NCBI GenBank assembly: GCA_002406055.1
Contig: DHMZ01000098.1
Span: 1 to 64,000, forward strand
DNA: 64,000 nt
DNA from: Spirochaetales bacterium UBA4629
GTDB lineage: Bacteria; Spirochaetota; Spirochaetia; Sphaerochaetales; Sphaerochaetaceae
Direction of reading: 5' to 3'
Shown: in pieces, positions 8,813-15,697 of the stretch
How positions within the stretch are numbered: the stretch's first letter is position 1
Layout: each line of letters begins with the position of its first letter
Notes under the pieces: generated by a model
What the model was told of the DNA's origin: nothing
The model's input: the letters and a program-made list of their open reading frames with translations, nothing else
Database searches by the model: none
Position numbers and translations under genes: made by a program

Positions 8813-8842
8813 TTGAAATATTTAGCCCATTTGTGCTAGATT
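8813..8842 (+). promoter_or_regulatory. Promoter of the tRNA gene
   Basis: TTGAAA (8813-8818), an 18-base spacer and TAGATT (8837-8842) place the start of transcription a few bases before the mature tRNA at 8854. Confidence 0.55.
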
Positions 8843-8853
8843 ACTTTAGCTAT

Positions 8854-8926
8854 CCCCCTTTAGCTCAGTGGTTAGAGCAGAAGACTCATAATCTTTTGGT
8901 CGATGGTTCAAGTCCACCAGGGGGGA
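8854..8926 (+). tRNA. tRNA-Ile2 (CAT anticodon, presumably lysidine-modified)
   Basis: A full 73-base cloverleaf: acceptor CCCCCTT with AGGGGGG, D arm GCTC/GAGC, anticodon stem GAAGA/TCTTT, anticodon CAT at 8887-8889, T loop TTCAAGT, discriminator A, and no encoded CCA. The T stem has one A-C mismatch. A CAT anticodon could mean Met. However, the body (TTTAGCTCAGTGGTTAGAGC, ACTCATAATC, TTGGTCG, TGGTTCAAGTCCA) matches E. coli tRNA-Ile2 as I recall it, and initiator features are absent. I therefore call it the AUA-reading isoleucine tRNA, which needs TilS. It is flanked by its own promoter and terminator. Confidence 0.8.
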
Positions 8927-8934
8927 CTAAATAG

Positions 8935-8968
8935 ATGGTCTATAGGTATTCCTTGTAGACCATTTTTT
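8935..8968 (+). terminator. Terminator of the tRNA gene
   Basis: ATGGTCTA (8935-8942) pairs with TAGACCAT (8956-8963), followed by a T run. The hairpin starts 9 bases after the tRNA. Confidence 0.8.
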
Positions 8969-8975
8969 ATTGAAG

Positions 8976-9054
8976 AATATCGCAGTCTGATATAACTAAA
9001 AGTAGAAAAATATCGCAGTCTAGCATGCCTAAAAACAGCAAAATATCGCAGTCT
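8976..9054 (+). repeat. Three 13-base direct repeats at 33-base spacing
   Basis: AATATCGCAGTCT occurs at 8976-8988, 9009-9021 and 9042-9054, exactly 33 bases apart. A fragment, AATATCC, follows at 9072. The first two spacers also share CTAAAA and AG-AA, so this is a decayed 33-base tandem repeat with a conserved core. It lies between the tRNA terminator and the ATPase gene. Possible roles are a binding array for a regulator or a residue of recombination. Confidence 0.75.
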
Positions 9055-9092
9055 AAGTTTACAATCAATAAAATATCCAATATTCTAGGACT

Positions 9093-9126
9093 ATGGATAT
9101 AAAAATAATTGAGTCAGTTATTTTTT
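9093..9126 (+). other. Candidate true start and slippage-prone T6 tract of the ATPase gene
   Basis: ATG at 9093-9095 opens a 12-codon frame ending at TGA (9126-9128) that overlaps the T6 run at 9121-9126. Removing one T continues it as VIFDQKEEFF, in frame with the ATPase body. Confidence 0.55.
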
Positions 9127-10371
9127 GATCAAAAAGAAGAATTTTTTATTAGTTTAAATCGTGACTATTATTCTCGCCCAGAAGAAAAACTTGTAAATTT
9201 AACAAGTTCAATGGCACAAGTAATAATAGGAATCAGAAGAAGTGGAAAATCATCTTTATGTTTTAATATTATAAAGAAATCTGGCCTAAAGTTTGCATAC
9301 ATAAATTTTAATGATGAACGTCTTTCTAATTTAAAATCAGACGACTTAAATTTTGTACTTGAAAGTTTATATAAAATATATGGAGATTTTGAAAATCTCT
9401 TTATTGATGAAATACAAAACATAGATGAGTGGTATTTATTTGTAAATAGGCTTTTGCGCAATGGTATGCATATTCTAATAACAGGCTCAAATGCTAGACT
9501 ACTTAGTGGCGAGTTAGCAACCCATCTAACAGGTAGACATATGAAAACAGAACTCTACCCTTTTTCCTTCAATGAATACTGTGAATACAAAAAAATAAGC
9601 ACTCTCCATAACACAACAAAAGAAAAAGGATTATTAAGAGTAGCTTTTGACTCATATATGCACGATGGAGGACTGCCTGAACTTATTAACGAAAAAAGAA
9701 AACAAACATATGTTAATACGCTTGTCGATAATATTGTAAAAAAAGATATTGAAAAAAGATATTCGATTGCTTACAAAACAACATTTGAAAACATCGTAAG
9801 TCACCTTTTAAACAATGCCCCTTCAAAGATTAATTATCTCGAGTTAAAGGATCAATTTGGTCTAAGGTCTGATCATACAGCAGAAAACTACGTAAGCTAT
9901 GCAAAAAACGCTTATTTAATTTCTAGCCTACACAAGTTTTCATTTAAAAGTCGAATCAGAATACGTGATGAAAAAGCCTATGCTGTCGATGTTGCCTTCA
10001 TGAACAATCGAGAAAATGCAATGGAAGGAGAAAACTTGGGGTGGAGATTAGAAACGATTGTATATATAGAACTACTCAGACGTTTTAAACCTCAAGAATG
10101 TGATATCTATTACTTTGATGAAAACAAAGGAGAAGCAGATTTCATTATTTGCAAAGGAAGAACCGTAATTCAAATTATCCAAGTCTCTTATGATATTTCT
10201 AATGAAAAAACATTAAAGCGAGAAATTAAAGGTCTTCTTTTGGCATCTGAAGCTACAAAATGTAATAATCTTTTAATAATTACAGACCATGAAGAAAAAG
10301 AGTACTATGAAAAGGAAAGGACTATACATATATCCCCTGCTTATAAATGGCTTACAGAAGTAAATTATTAA
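9109..10371 (+). CDS. AAA-type ATPase with DUF4143, 5' end probably frameshifted
   Basis: A 420-residue P-loop ATPase of the AAA_14/DUF4143 group, common in anaerobes and of unknown cellular role. Walker A is IIGIRRSGKSS (near residue 40), Walker B is NLFIDEIQNI (near 100), and the sensor stretch is ILITGSNARLLSGELATHLTGR. The C-terminal DUF4143 part has a nuclease-like EADFIICKGRTVIQIIQVSY segment. The open frame can only begin at TTG 9109, which lacks a ribosome site. A better ATG at 9093 (AGGA just upstream) runs MDIKIIESVIF and would join this frame if the T6 tract at 9121-9126 were one base shorter. The gene may thus be phase-variable, slipping or recently broken. It ends flush against the convergent methyltransferase gene. 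Confidence 0.75.
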   Translation: MSQLFFDQKEEFFISLNRDYYSRPEEKLVNLTSSMAQVIIGIRRSGKSSLCFNIIKKSGLKFAYINFNDERLSNLKSDDLNFVLESLYKIYGDFENLFIDEIQNIDEWYLFVNRLLRNGMHILITGSNARLLSGELATHLTGRHMKTELYPFSFNEYCEYKKISTLHNTTKEKGLLRVAFDSYMHDGGLPELINEKRKQTYVNTLVDNIVKKDIEKRYSIAYKTTFENIVSHLLNNAPSKINYLELKDQFGLRSDHTAENYVSYAKNAYLISSLHKFSFKSRIRIRDEKAYAVDVAFMNNRENAMEGENLGWRLETIVYIELLRRFKPQECDIYYFDENKGEADFIICKGRTVIQIIQVSYDISNEKTLKREIKGLLLASEATKCNNLLIITDHEEKEYYEKERTIHISPAYKWLTEVNY

Positions 10372-10953
10372 TCAGACCTTTTGAAAGATGAAATTTATCC
10401 ATCTGTAGTTGTAGTTTTCTCTAACATCATTACTAAGCCAAGTTTTAATGAGAACAAGTGAAGAAGGAATGTAACTTTTTATTTTCTCTTCAGTCATATT
10501 TATATACCATCTCTCACCTTCTCTCCTCTCATCTTCGCCATAACGAAACGAAGCATAGAAATAGCCATTCTTTTTGAGAGCCTTGGTAAGAACATTAAGA
10601 GAGAGGGCTAAGTCTTCTTTTGTGTTATGCAATAGAGATGCTTGTGCCCAAATTCCATCATACTTTTCTCTTTTATCTAAGAGTAAGTAATCTTTTTCAA
10701 TTACTTTTTGACCTATATACAAAGAGGCTTTTTGAGCAAGATTATGGCTTTTTTCTAAACTGTCAACTTTATAGTCGTGCTCTAAAAAATAGAGGCTATC
10801 TCGACCACTGCCACAACCGCAATCGAGAATATAACCTCCATAAGGAATGTAAGAAAGAAAACTCTCTAGACTATCAACAACAAAAGTACTCTTTGTTTCG
10901 ATAAAGTATCTATCTGCATTGTTGTTATAAAAGTCGAGAGTCTTCTTATCCAT
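10372..10953 (-). CDS. Class I SAM-dependent methyltransferase
   Basis: A 193-residue small methyltransferase with glycine-rich motif I YILDCGCGSGRDSLYF (near residue 38) and a motif IV-like region around DGIWAQASLLHNT. Overall it resembles TehB/UbiE-type small-molecule methyltransferases; no substrate domain is present. The ATG overlaps the stop of the RpiR-like gene by one base (TAATG), so the two are coupled. The gene ends flush against the convergent ATPase gene, with no terminator between them. Confidence 0.8.
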   Translation of the reverse strand: MDKKTLDFYNNNADRYFIETKSTFVVDSLESFLSYIPYGGYILDCGCGSGRDSLYFLEHDYKVDSLEKSHNLAQKASLYIGQKVIEKDYLLLDKREKYDGIWAQASLLHNTKEDLALSLNVLTKALKKNGYFYASFRYGEDERREGERWYINMTEEKIKSYIPSSLVLIKTWLSNDVRENYNYRWINFIFQKV

Positions 10954-11714
10954 TACAAACTTAAGATTGTGTCGATGTAGTTAATAACCATGTATAGAGA
11001 GAATTCGCCCAAGAGATGACTATCTTTCTTTAGGAAATTCTCATCAGAAACAACAAGAGCTTTACTAGATGCTTTAGCAATTAAAGAATCTTCCTTTGCA
11101 GTAATAGCATCAACCAAGCCGCCATCAAGAATAATAGAACTGAGAGCTGCCATGGCCTTTCTGTCATTTCCCTCTAAAGAGAAGACAATGGCATATGGAA
11201 TGCTATCACAATTATCAGTATTTGTAATAACTTCTTTTTCAGGAAAAGCTCTATTAATTTTATTCTTTAGTATTGTAGGGAAAGGACCATTTTCCTCCCC
11301 TAATATCGCAATTTTTTCATGCCTTTTTATGTTCTCAATAATGCTTGAAATTATCTCAACATTCTTTCCTGAGAGGGTTTTATCGATAGTCTTTATTGCA
11401 CCATCTTTTAACAAAGAAAGAGTCTCTTCTTCACTTTCGGACCCATTAAGAGCAACAACAGGACCGTAAGAAACACTTTTTCCTGCTTCATACCATACTT
11501 TGAAGTCTTTTAATCCGTTAAAGTTAAGTGACTTACAGAATCTAACAACAGTGGCCTTACTTACATCTGCTTTTTCTGCAATGTCAGCAATAGAAAGGTT
11601 TTGTATCTCATCTTCATGCTCTAGTAGATATTTTAAGACTCTTTCTTCCTTTTCTTTAACCTTACCCTTAGAAGAACTCATCATATCTAAAAGGCGTGAT
11701 TCACTCTCAACCAT
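10953..11714 (-). CDS. MurR/RpiR-family transcriptional regulator
   Basis: 253 residues. The N-terminal HTH_6 domain (residues about 15-90) is clear: ERVLKYLLEHEDEIQNLSIA, then ADVSKATVVRFCKSLNFNGL. The remainder is SIS-like (KIAILGEENGPFPTIL and following) but lacks the clear Ser-rich sugar-phosphate loop, so ligand binding may differ from classic RpiR proteins that sense phosphosugars. Ribosome site AAGGAG, 7 bases before ATG. It is co-transcribed with the methyltransferase. A short palindrome (GCGTA-TACGC) upstream is better explained as the terminator of the previous gene. Confidence 0.8.
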   Translation of the reverse strand: MVESESRLLDMMSSSKGKVKEKEERVLKYLLEHEDEIQNLSIADIAEKADVSKATVVRFCKSLNFNGLKDFKVWYEAGKSVSYGPVVALNGSESEEETLSLLKDGAIKTIDKTLSGKNVEIISSIIENIKRHEKIAILGEENGPFPTILKNKINRAFPEKEVITNTDNCDSIPYAIVFSLEGNDRKAMAALSSIILDGGLVDAITAKEDSLIAKASSKALVVSDENFLKKDSHLLGEFSLYMVINYIDTILSL

Positions 11715-11762
11715 AGCAATACTCCTTGCCTTCTTGTCTTCCCCTCTATACTACGAATATAG

Positions 11763-11782
11763 AAAAAAAGCGTATATTACGC
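11763..11782 (-). terminator. Terminator of the hydrolase-YihY-Gfo operon
   Basis: Minus strand: GCGTA-ATA-TACGC followed by seven T, starting 3 bases after the stop codon at 11786. Confidence 0.65.
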
Positions 11783-11785
11783 AAG

Positions 11786-12571
11786 TTAGGAAAAAAAAGT
11801 TTCTATTGTATTTAGCGCCATTCTAGAGCATTCAATCTCTTGTAAATTATCACCACCATTTTCCAAAATTGAATAGACATGAGAATAAAGAAAAACTATA
11901 GAGGAATAGAAACTTTCATCTACTATTTCTTCTTTTCCATTAAAAGAAAAACTTAGCCCTCTATCAAAACTATCTTTAATAATTCTAATTCTTCCAGAAG
12001 AGAGAGCACAGCTTATAGAAGCGCTTAGCCCCAATTCATCAGAACTCTTATCAGTAACAGATAAGACATCACCAAAAAGAAAAGTTAACGTTTCAAGGGC
12101 TATTATTAAAGCTTCTTCTCTCTCAATTGAAGCGTAACCCAGATAAAGAGAAAACTCACCTTTTTGACCTCTTATCTTCCTTAATAAAGGAGAGTACAAA
12201 AAGCAATTGCCATTAAAGACAAATGCACCATCATTAATAGCATTATATATTTTTTCCCATTCTACAAGAGATCTAACAATCGGGCTTTCAACGACAACAA
12301 TCTTTGAAAAAGAAAGGGCATATAAAGTAAATGAAAGATGAAGTGAAGTCGGGAGTGCTAATACTACTAAGTCAATATCTTCATTCTCTAATAGATATTC
12401 ACTGTCTTTAGTAATAATCTCAATTTTATGTCTTTTAGCTGTTAGAATACTTGCCTTCTCATCTTCAGAATAGATTGCTTTAAGAGAAAAGTGGCAGTCT
12501 AAACTCAAAGCATGCGAGTGTCTAAAAGCAGCAACAGACGAGCCAATTATTCCACAATTTATTTGACTCAT
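11786..12571 (-). CDS. Short Gfo/Idh/MocA-like oxidoreductase homologue
   Basis: 261 residues, against about 330 for the family. The N-terminal Rossmann part is recognisable (INCGIIGSSVAAFRHSHA; DIDLVVLALPTSLHLSF), but the nucleotide loop is poor. The catalytic EKP motif after strand 5 reads VVVESPIVRS, without the Lys. The C-terminal substrate domain is short and diverged. NAD(P)-dependent sugar or inositol dehydrogenation is the family role; this copy may be inactive or sensory. The ATG overlaps the preceding gene by 4 bases (ATGA), and a terminator follows directly. Confidence 0.65.
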   Translation of the reverse strand: MSQINCGIIGSSVAAFRHSHALSLDCHFSLKAIYSEDEKASILTAKRHKIEIITKDSEYLLENEDIDLVVLALPTSLHLSFTLYALSFSKIVVVESPIVRSLVEWEKIYNAINDGAFVFNGNCFLYSPLLRKIRGQKGEFSLYLGYASIEREEALIIALETLTFLFGDVLSVTDKSSDELGLSASISCALSSGRIRIIKDSFDRGLSFSFNGKEEIVDESFYSSIVFLYSHVYSILENGGDNLQEIECSRMALNTIETFFS

Positions 12572-13017
12572 ATTTCTTCAATTTCGTCGTCTGGTATATC
12601 AAAAGAATCAAGAAAAGCCTCTAAGAGATAAGCCTCTGTGTCATCTTGCTTAAGAGAGATGGTTATTTCACCAACTCTTTCTTTTTCTCCATCACGATAG
12701 ATTACGAGAACTGGATTTGTTAAGTATCCTCTTATTCCATACTCTTCTGCCAATAGCTTTACGGACTCGCCTGTTAAATGAGATACAATCCTCAAATCTT
12801 CTCTTTCAATAGAAATGGATGCAATATACTTACCATCTCTCATTCCAACAATAGCCCAAGGAATTGACATAACAGAGTTAAAGCCAAGAGGTATTCCATT
12901 CTGGATAAGGCGTATCTCCAAAGAATCACTTCTCCATTTCTTTACTATATTCCTATTTGGGTCAGGCAAATCTTGGCTAATGTCTAGAGTTAATTCTTCA
13001 TCATCAATGTACATCAT
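12568..13017 (-). CDS. Hypothetical 149-residue acidic protein
   Basis: Not recognised. Soluble and acidic, with alternating hydrophobic residues suggesting a beta-rich fold (for example SIPWAIVGMRDGKYIASISI) and an acidic tail ending DDEIEEI. It overlaps both neighbours by 4 bases, so it is an integral part of the hydrolase-YihY-Gfo operon. Confidence 0.7.
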   Translation of the reverse strand: MMYIDDEELTLDISQDLPDPNRNIVKKWRSDSLEIRLIQNGIPLGFNSVMSIPWAIVGMRDGKYIASISIEREDLRIVSHLTGESVKLLAEEYGIRGYLTNPVLVIYRDGEKERVGEITISLKQDDTEAYLLEAFLDSFDIPDDEIEEI

Positions 13018-14243
13018 TTATAATCCTTTATAGAAATACCTTTTATCCCAGAAAGTCCTTTATTCAAAAAGAGAGTAACCGAAGGATCTGTACTTTTTCT
13101 CTTTCTAGAGAACAACGCTTCTACAACATCAGATAGCATAATTTTTTCACTAGGTCTAGAGAGTATGAAAGATGCAGAAGAGACCTCTTTTATAAATCCA
13201 CTCTCTATAAAAACCTTAAGATAGACATCAGTACGATAATAGGTAACTCTGCTACGTGAGCTTAGTAACTTTCCGTCTATCCCTCCCTCGCCTTTTTCAA
13301 AACTAATTGCTATCTGCTTTAGAATTCTCAATCCCTCTTCTAACTCTCTCTCGGGAGTAAGAGGAAAGCCATTTTCTTCGCCATTTTCTGGCCTAAATTG
13401 ATATATATATGTTGTTTCAGCAACTATTATAATTATGTACCACGTTACATATAAAAAAAGAAGTACTAAAAGAATAGCGGCAAGAGAACCATATATTACT
13501 GAATACTTTACTGTTGTTGTTATGAGATTAGTAAAGATTAAGTAGAAAAGAGACATAGTGACAGTTCCGAGAATAGACCCAGCTATAGCAGAAGAAAAGT
13601 TAACTCTTACATTTGGAATAAAGTAAAGCAAAAAGAAAAAGAGGAGAAAGATTAGGCCATAACGCCCCCATCTATCCATTAATATTTCAGCTATTCCTAA
13701 ATCAAGCTTTATCCCCATAAAAGAATAGGCTTTCTCTCTTATAGCAGAAGCAAGAGAAAGAGAGAGTGCTATAACTACAGTTAATACAATCAAGAAAATA
13801 AAAATCTTGCCATAGCGCTTCATCAGGCCACTCGAAGGACGGGTACGGAAGATGTTGTTTATTACAGAGTCAACCTTTCCGGCAAGGAGGAGACCTGTGA
13901 TGATAAAAGATACTAAGCCAGCTATTCCAAGAGACATTGCATTCTTTGAAAACTCAGTAAGTTTTTCAAGAACAAACTTCCCTTCAGAGGTACCAAACGT
14001 CTCAATTAACCATCTCTCTACATCTTGTAAAAAACCCTCTGAAGCTCCAAATGCTGAAAGAAAAAACAGCAAAAAGGTAATACACGGAACAATTGCAATA
14101 AGTGTGGAATATACCATACCTGAAGCAAGAATACTTATGTTATCTGAACCTATCTTCTTTAACGCACTAAAGACTACCCGAAGGTAGTCTATAAGCCAGT
14201 TTTTAATATCTTTTAAGTGAAGCTTAAGCGGCTTCTTCATCAA
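13014..14243 (-). CDS. YihY/BrkB-family inner-membrane protein
   Basis: 409 residues. The first 300 or so hold six membrane segments with the family pattern: ASGMVYSTLIAIVPCITFLL near the start, WGRYGLIFLLFFFLLYFIPN and a late segment VTWYIIIIVAETTYIYQF. A cytosolic tail of about 110 residues follows, with an FEKGEGGIDGKLLSSRS stretch. The family was once called RNase BN, but that enzymatic label is not supported; its function is unknown. Overlaps at both ends tie it to the hydrolase gene upstream and the hypothetical gene downstream. Confidence 0.85.
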   Translation of the reverse strand: MMKKPLKLHLKDIKNWLIDYLRVVFSALKKIGSDNISILASGMVYSTLIAIVPCITFLLFFLSAFGASEGFLQDVERWLIETFGTSEGKFVLEKLTEFSKNAMSLGIAGLVSFIITGLLLAGKVDSVINNIFRTRPSSGLMKRYGKIFIFLIVLTVVIALSLSLASAIREKAYSFMGIKLDLGIAEILMDRWGRYGLIFLLFFFLLYFIPNVRVNFSSAIAGSILGTVTMSLFYLIFTNLITTTVKYSVIYGSLAAILLVLLFLYVTWYIIIIVAETTYIYQFRPENGEENGFPLTPERELEEGLRILKQIAISFEKGEGGIDGKLLSSRSRVTYYRTDVYLKVFIESGFIKEVSSASFILSRPSEKIMLSDVVEALFSRKRKSTDPSVTLFLNKGLSGIKGISIKDYK

Positions 14244-15157
14244 TAAAACTCCTCTAAGAAGGAAATTATATCACTAACAACCTCAGAACGCATCTTATCA
14301 TTTAAGATTTCATGCCTTCCTTCTTTGTAGAGCTTTACTCTAACATCTTTGATGCCTGCATCTTTATAGAGAGAGCTAGCTTTAATAACTCCCTTACCAT
14401 AATTTCCTACAGGATCCATATCACCACTAAGGAAAAGAATAGGAATATCTTTTCTTATTTTGCTTATTAATTCTTTGTTATTAGCTGTCTCTAAACCCTC
14501 AATTAAGTCTGCATAGAATTGCGATGAACAGATAAAGCCACAGTCTTCATCTTCTTCATACTTTCTTCTCTCTTCATCTAATGAGCTAAGCCAACAAACA
14601 AGGCCCTCTGTTCTATAATCAAATTTCTTCAAATAGGAACCAATGGCAAGATTATTTAGATACTCATCTTTATGCTGACTACCATATTTTTTAGCTCTGT
14701 GAATGGCAATTTTCCTACCAATCTTGCTTACTATACCTTTGCTTTTTCCACTACCCATAATAATAGCAGCTCTATAAGCCTCGCTATGCAAAGCTAAATT
14801 TGTTCTCGCTAAGAAAGAACCCATAGAGTGACCAAAGATAAAGTGTGGAACATCCTTGTACTCTGACATTATTTGCTGGTCTAAAGCCCATGAATCAGAA
14901 CAGATTCTCTGCCAACCATTTTTTTCTGCGAACCAGCCAACTTCTTCTCTACTCTCTTTTGTTTTTCCATGGCCTCTATGATCTTGGCAAAAAACAGTAA
15001 TACCAATCTCATTTAGCTTACGTGCTAAAAAGTCATAGCGCAAGCTATGCTCAGCCATACCATGATTGATATGTAGAGTAGCTTTTGTATTGTCTGCTCT
15101 CCATACTCTGTAGAACAACTTTTTCCCATCATCCATTTTTAGCCATAATTCTTCCAT
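14240..15157 (-). CDS. Alpha/beta hydrolase, monoacylglycerol-lipase/lysophospholipase type
   Basis: 305 residues of the Hydrolase_4 group. Visible are the oxyanion region HINHGMAEHSLRYDFLA, the family DHRGHGKT, the nucleophile elbow GHSMGS (Ser near residue 110), the acid in LFLSGDMDPVG and the catalytic His in EGRHEIL. No signal peptide, so it is cytosolic and probably hydrolyses lysophospholipids or monoacylglycerols. First gene of a four-gene unit with 4-base overlaps, divergent from the phosphodiesterase gene with only 33 bases between them. Confidence 0.85.
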   Translation of the reverse strand: MEELWLKMDDGKKLFYRVWRADNTKATLHINHGMAEHSLRYDFLARKLNEIGITVFCQDHRGHGKTKESREEVGWFAEKNGWQRICSDSWALDQQIMSEYKDVPHFIFGHSMGSFLARTNLALHSEAYRAAIIMGSGKSKGIVSKIGRKIAIHRAKKYGSQHKDEYLNNLAIGSYLKKFDYRTEGLVCWLSSLDEERRKYEEDEDCGFICSSQFYADLIEGLETANNKELISKIRKDIPILFLSGDMDPVGNYGKGVIKASSLYKDAGIKDVRVKLYKEGRHEILNDKMRSEVVSDIISFLEEFY

Positions 15158-15190
15158 AGCGAACTCCTTCAGTATTAATATAACACATAA

Positions 15191-15697
15191 ATGAGCATGT
15201 TAGGTATGGAAAGGAACACACTTATTATTTCAGATGTGCATGGTGCAAAAGAAGCTATGAGAAGAATAAGAGAAATAAAGAGACAATTCTCTTCTGAAAG
15301 CATTATTTCTTGTGGAGACTTAACTCCCGACCCTTATGATCCTATCTTTTTCTCAATTGAGGGTTGTAGAGGTAACTGTGATAGATTCTATGAATATGGT
15401 TCATTGCCATTTCCTCCCCTTATCTACAGAAAAGAAATATATGGCAAAAGGGTATTAGTAACACACGGACATTTTCCACTAGAAGAGATTTCATCTGTTG
15501 ACATAATCTTTTCAGGACACACTCATATTCCTTCCATAAGGAAGAAAGACAACATAATCTATTTTAATCCAGGATCTGTAGCACTTCCACGTTCATCTAG
15601 CGGTCCAACCTTTGGCTTATTTACGCCATCCTTTTTAGCCATTCTCTCTTTAATTGACTTAACTGTTATCAATAAATGCAACTTTTCCTCATCGTAA
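15191..15697 (+). CDS. YfcE/MJ0936-like metallophosphoesterase
   Basis: A 168-residue calcineurin-like phosphoesterase. Metal-binding motifs are ISDVHG (N-terminus), SCGDLTP, GNCD, VTHGHF and FSGHTHIP; the closing FNPGSVALPR is diagnostic of the YfcE family. It probably hydrolyses phosphodiesters in the cytosol. The true start may be ATG 15206, which places the ISDVHG strand at the very N-terminus as usual. The last 139 bases overlap the convergent oxidoreductase gene. The tail after GPTFGLF is not typical, so either 3' end may be altered. Confidence 0.8.
   Translation: MSMLGMERNTLIISDVHGAKEAMRRIREIKRQFSSESIISCGDLTPDPYDPIFFSIEGCRGNCDRFYEYGSLPFPPLIYRKEIYGKRVLVTHGHFPLEEISSVDIIFSGHTHIPSIRKKDNIIYFNPGSVALPRSSSGPTFGLFTPSFLAILSLIDLTVINKCNFSSS

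Noticed and set aside
8854..8926. tRNA-Met from the CAT anticodon
   Set aside because: The arms match tRNA-Ile2 far better, and neither initiator nor elongator Met features are present.
8976..9074. The spaced repeats looked CRISPR-like
   Set aside because: Only three 13-base cores, spacers of 20 bases that partly resemble each other, and no cas genes.
10620..10904. Open frames antisense to known genes here and at many other places
   Set aside because: They mirror well-supported genes on the other strand, lack ribosome sites and have no recognisable protein features.
11770..11782. Shared operator GCGTA-TACGC upstream of the RpiR gene and at 52669-52683 before oppA
   Set aside because: Spacers differ (3 and 5 bases), and the first is followed by seven T and fits a terminator. 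Two short palindromes are not enough.
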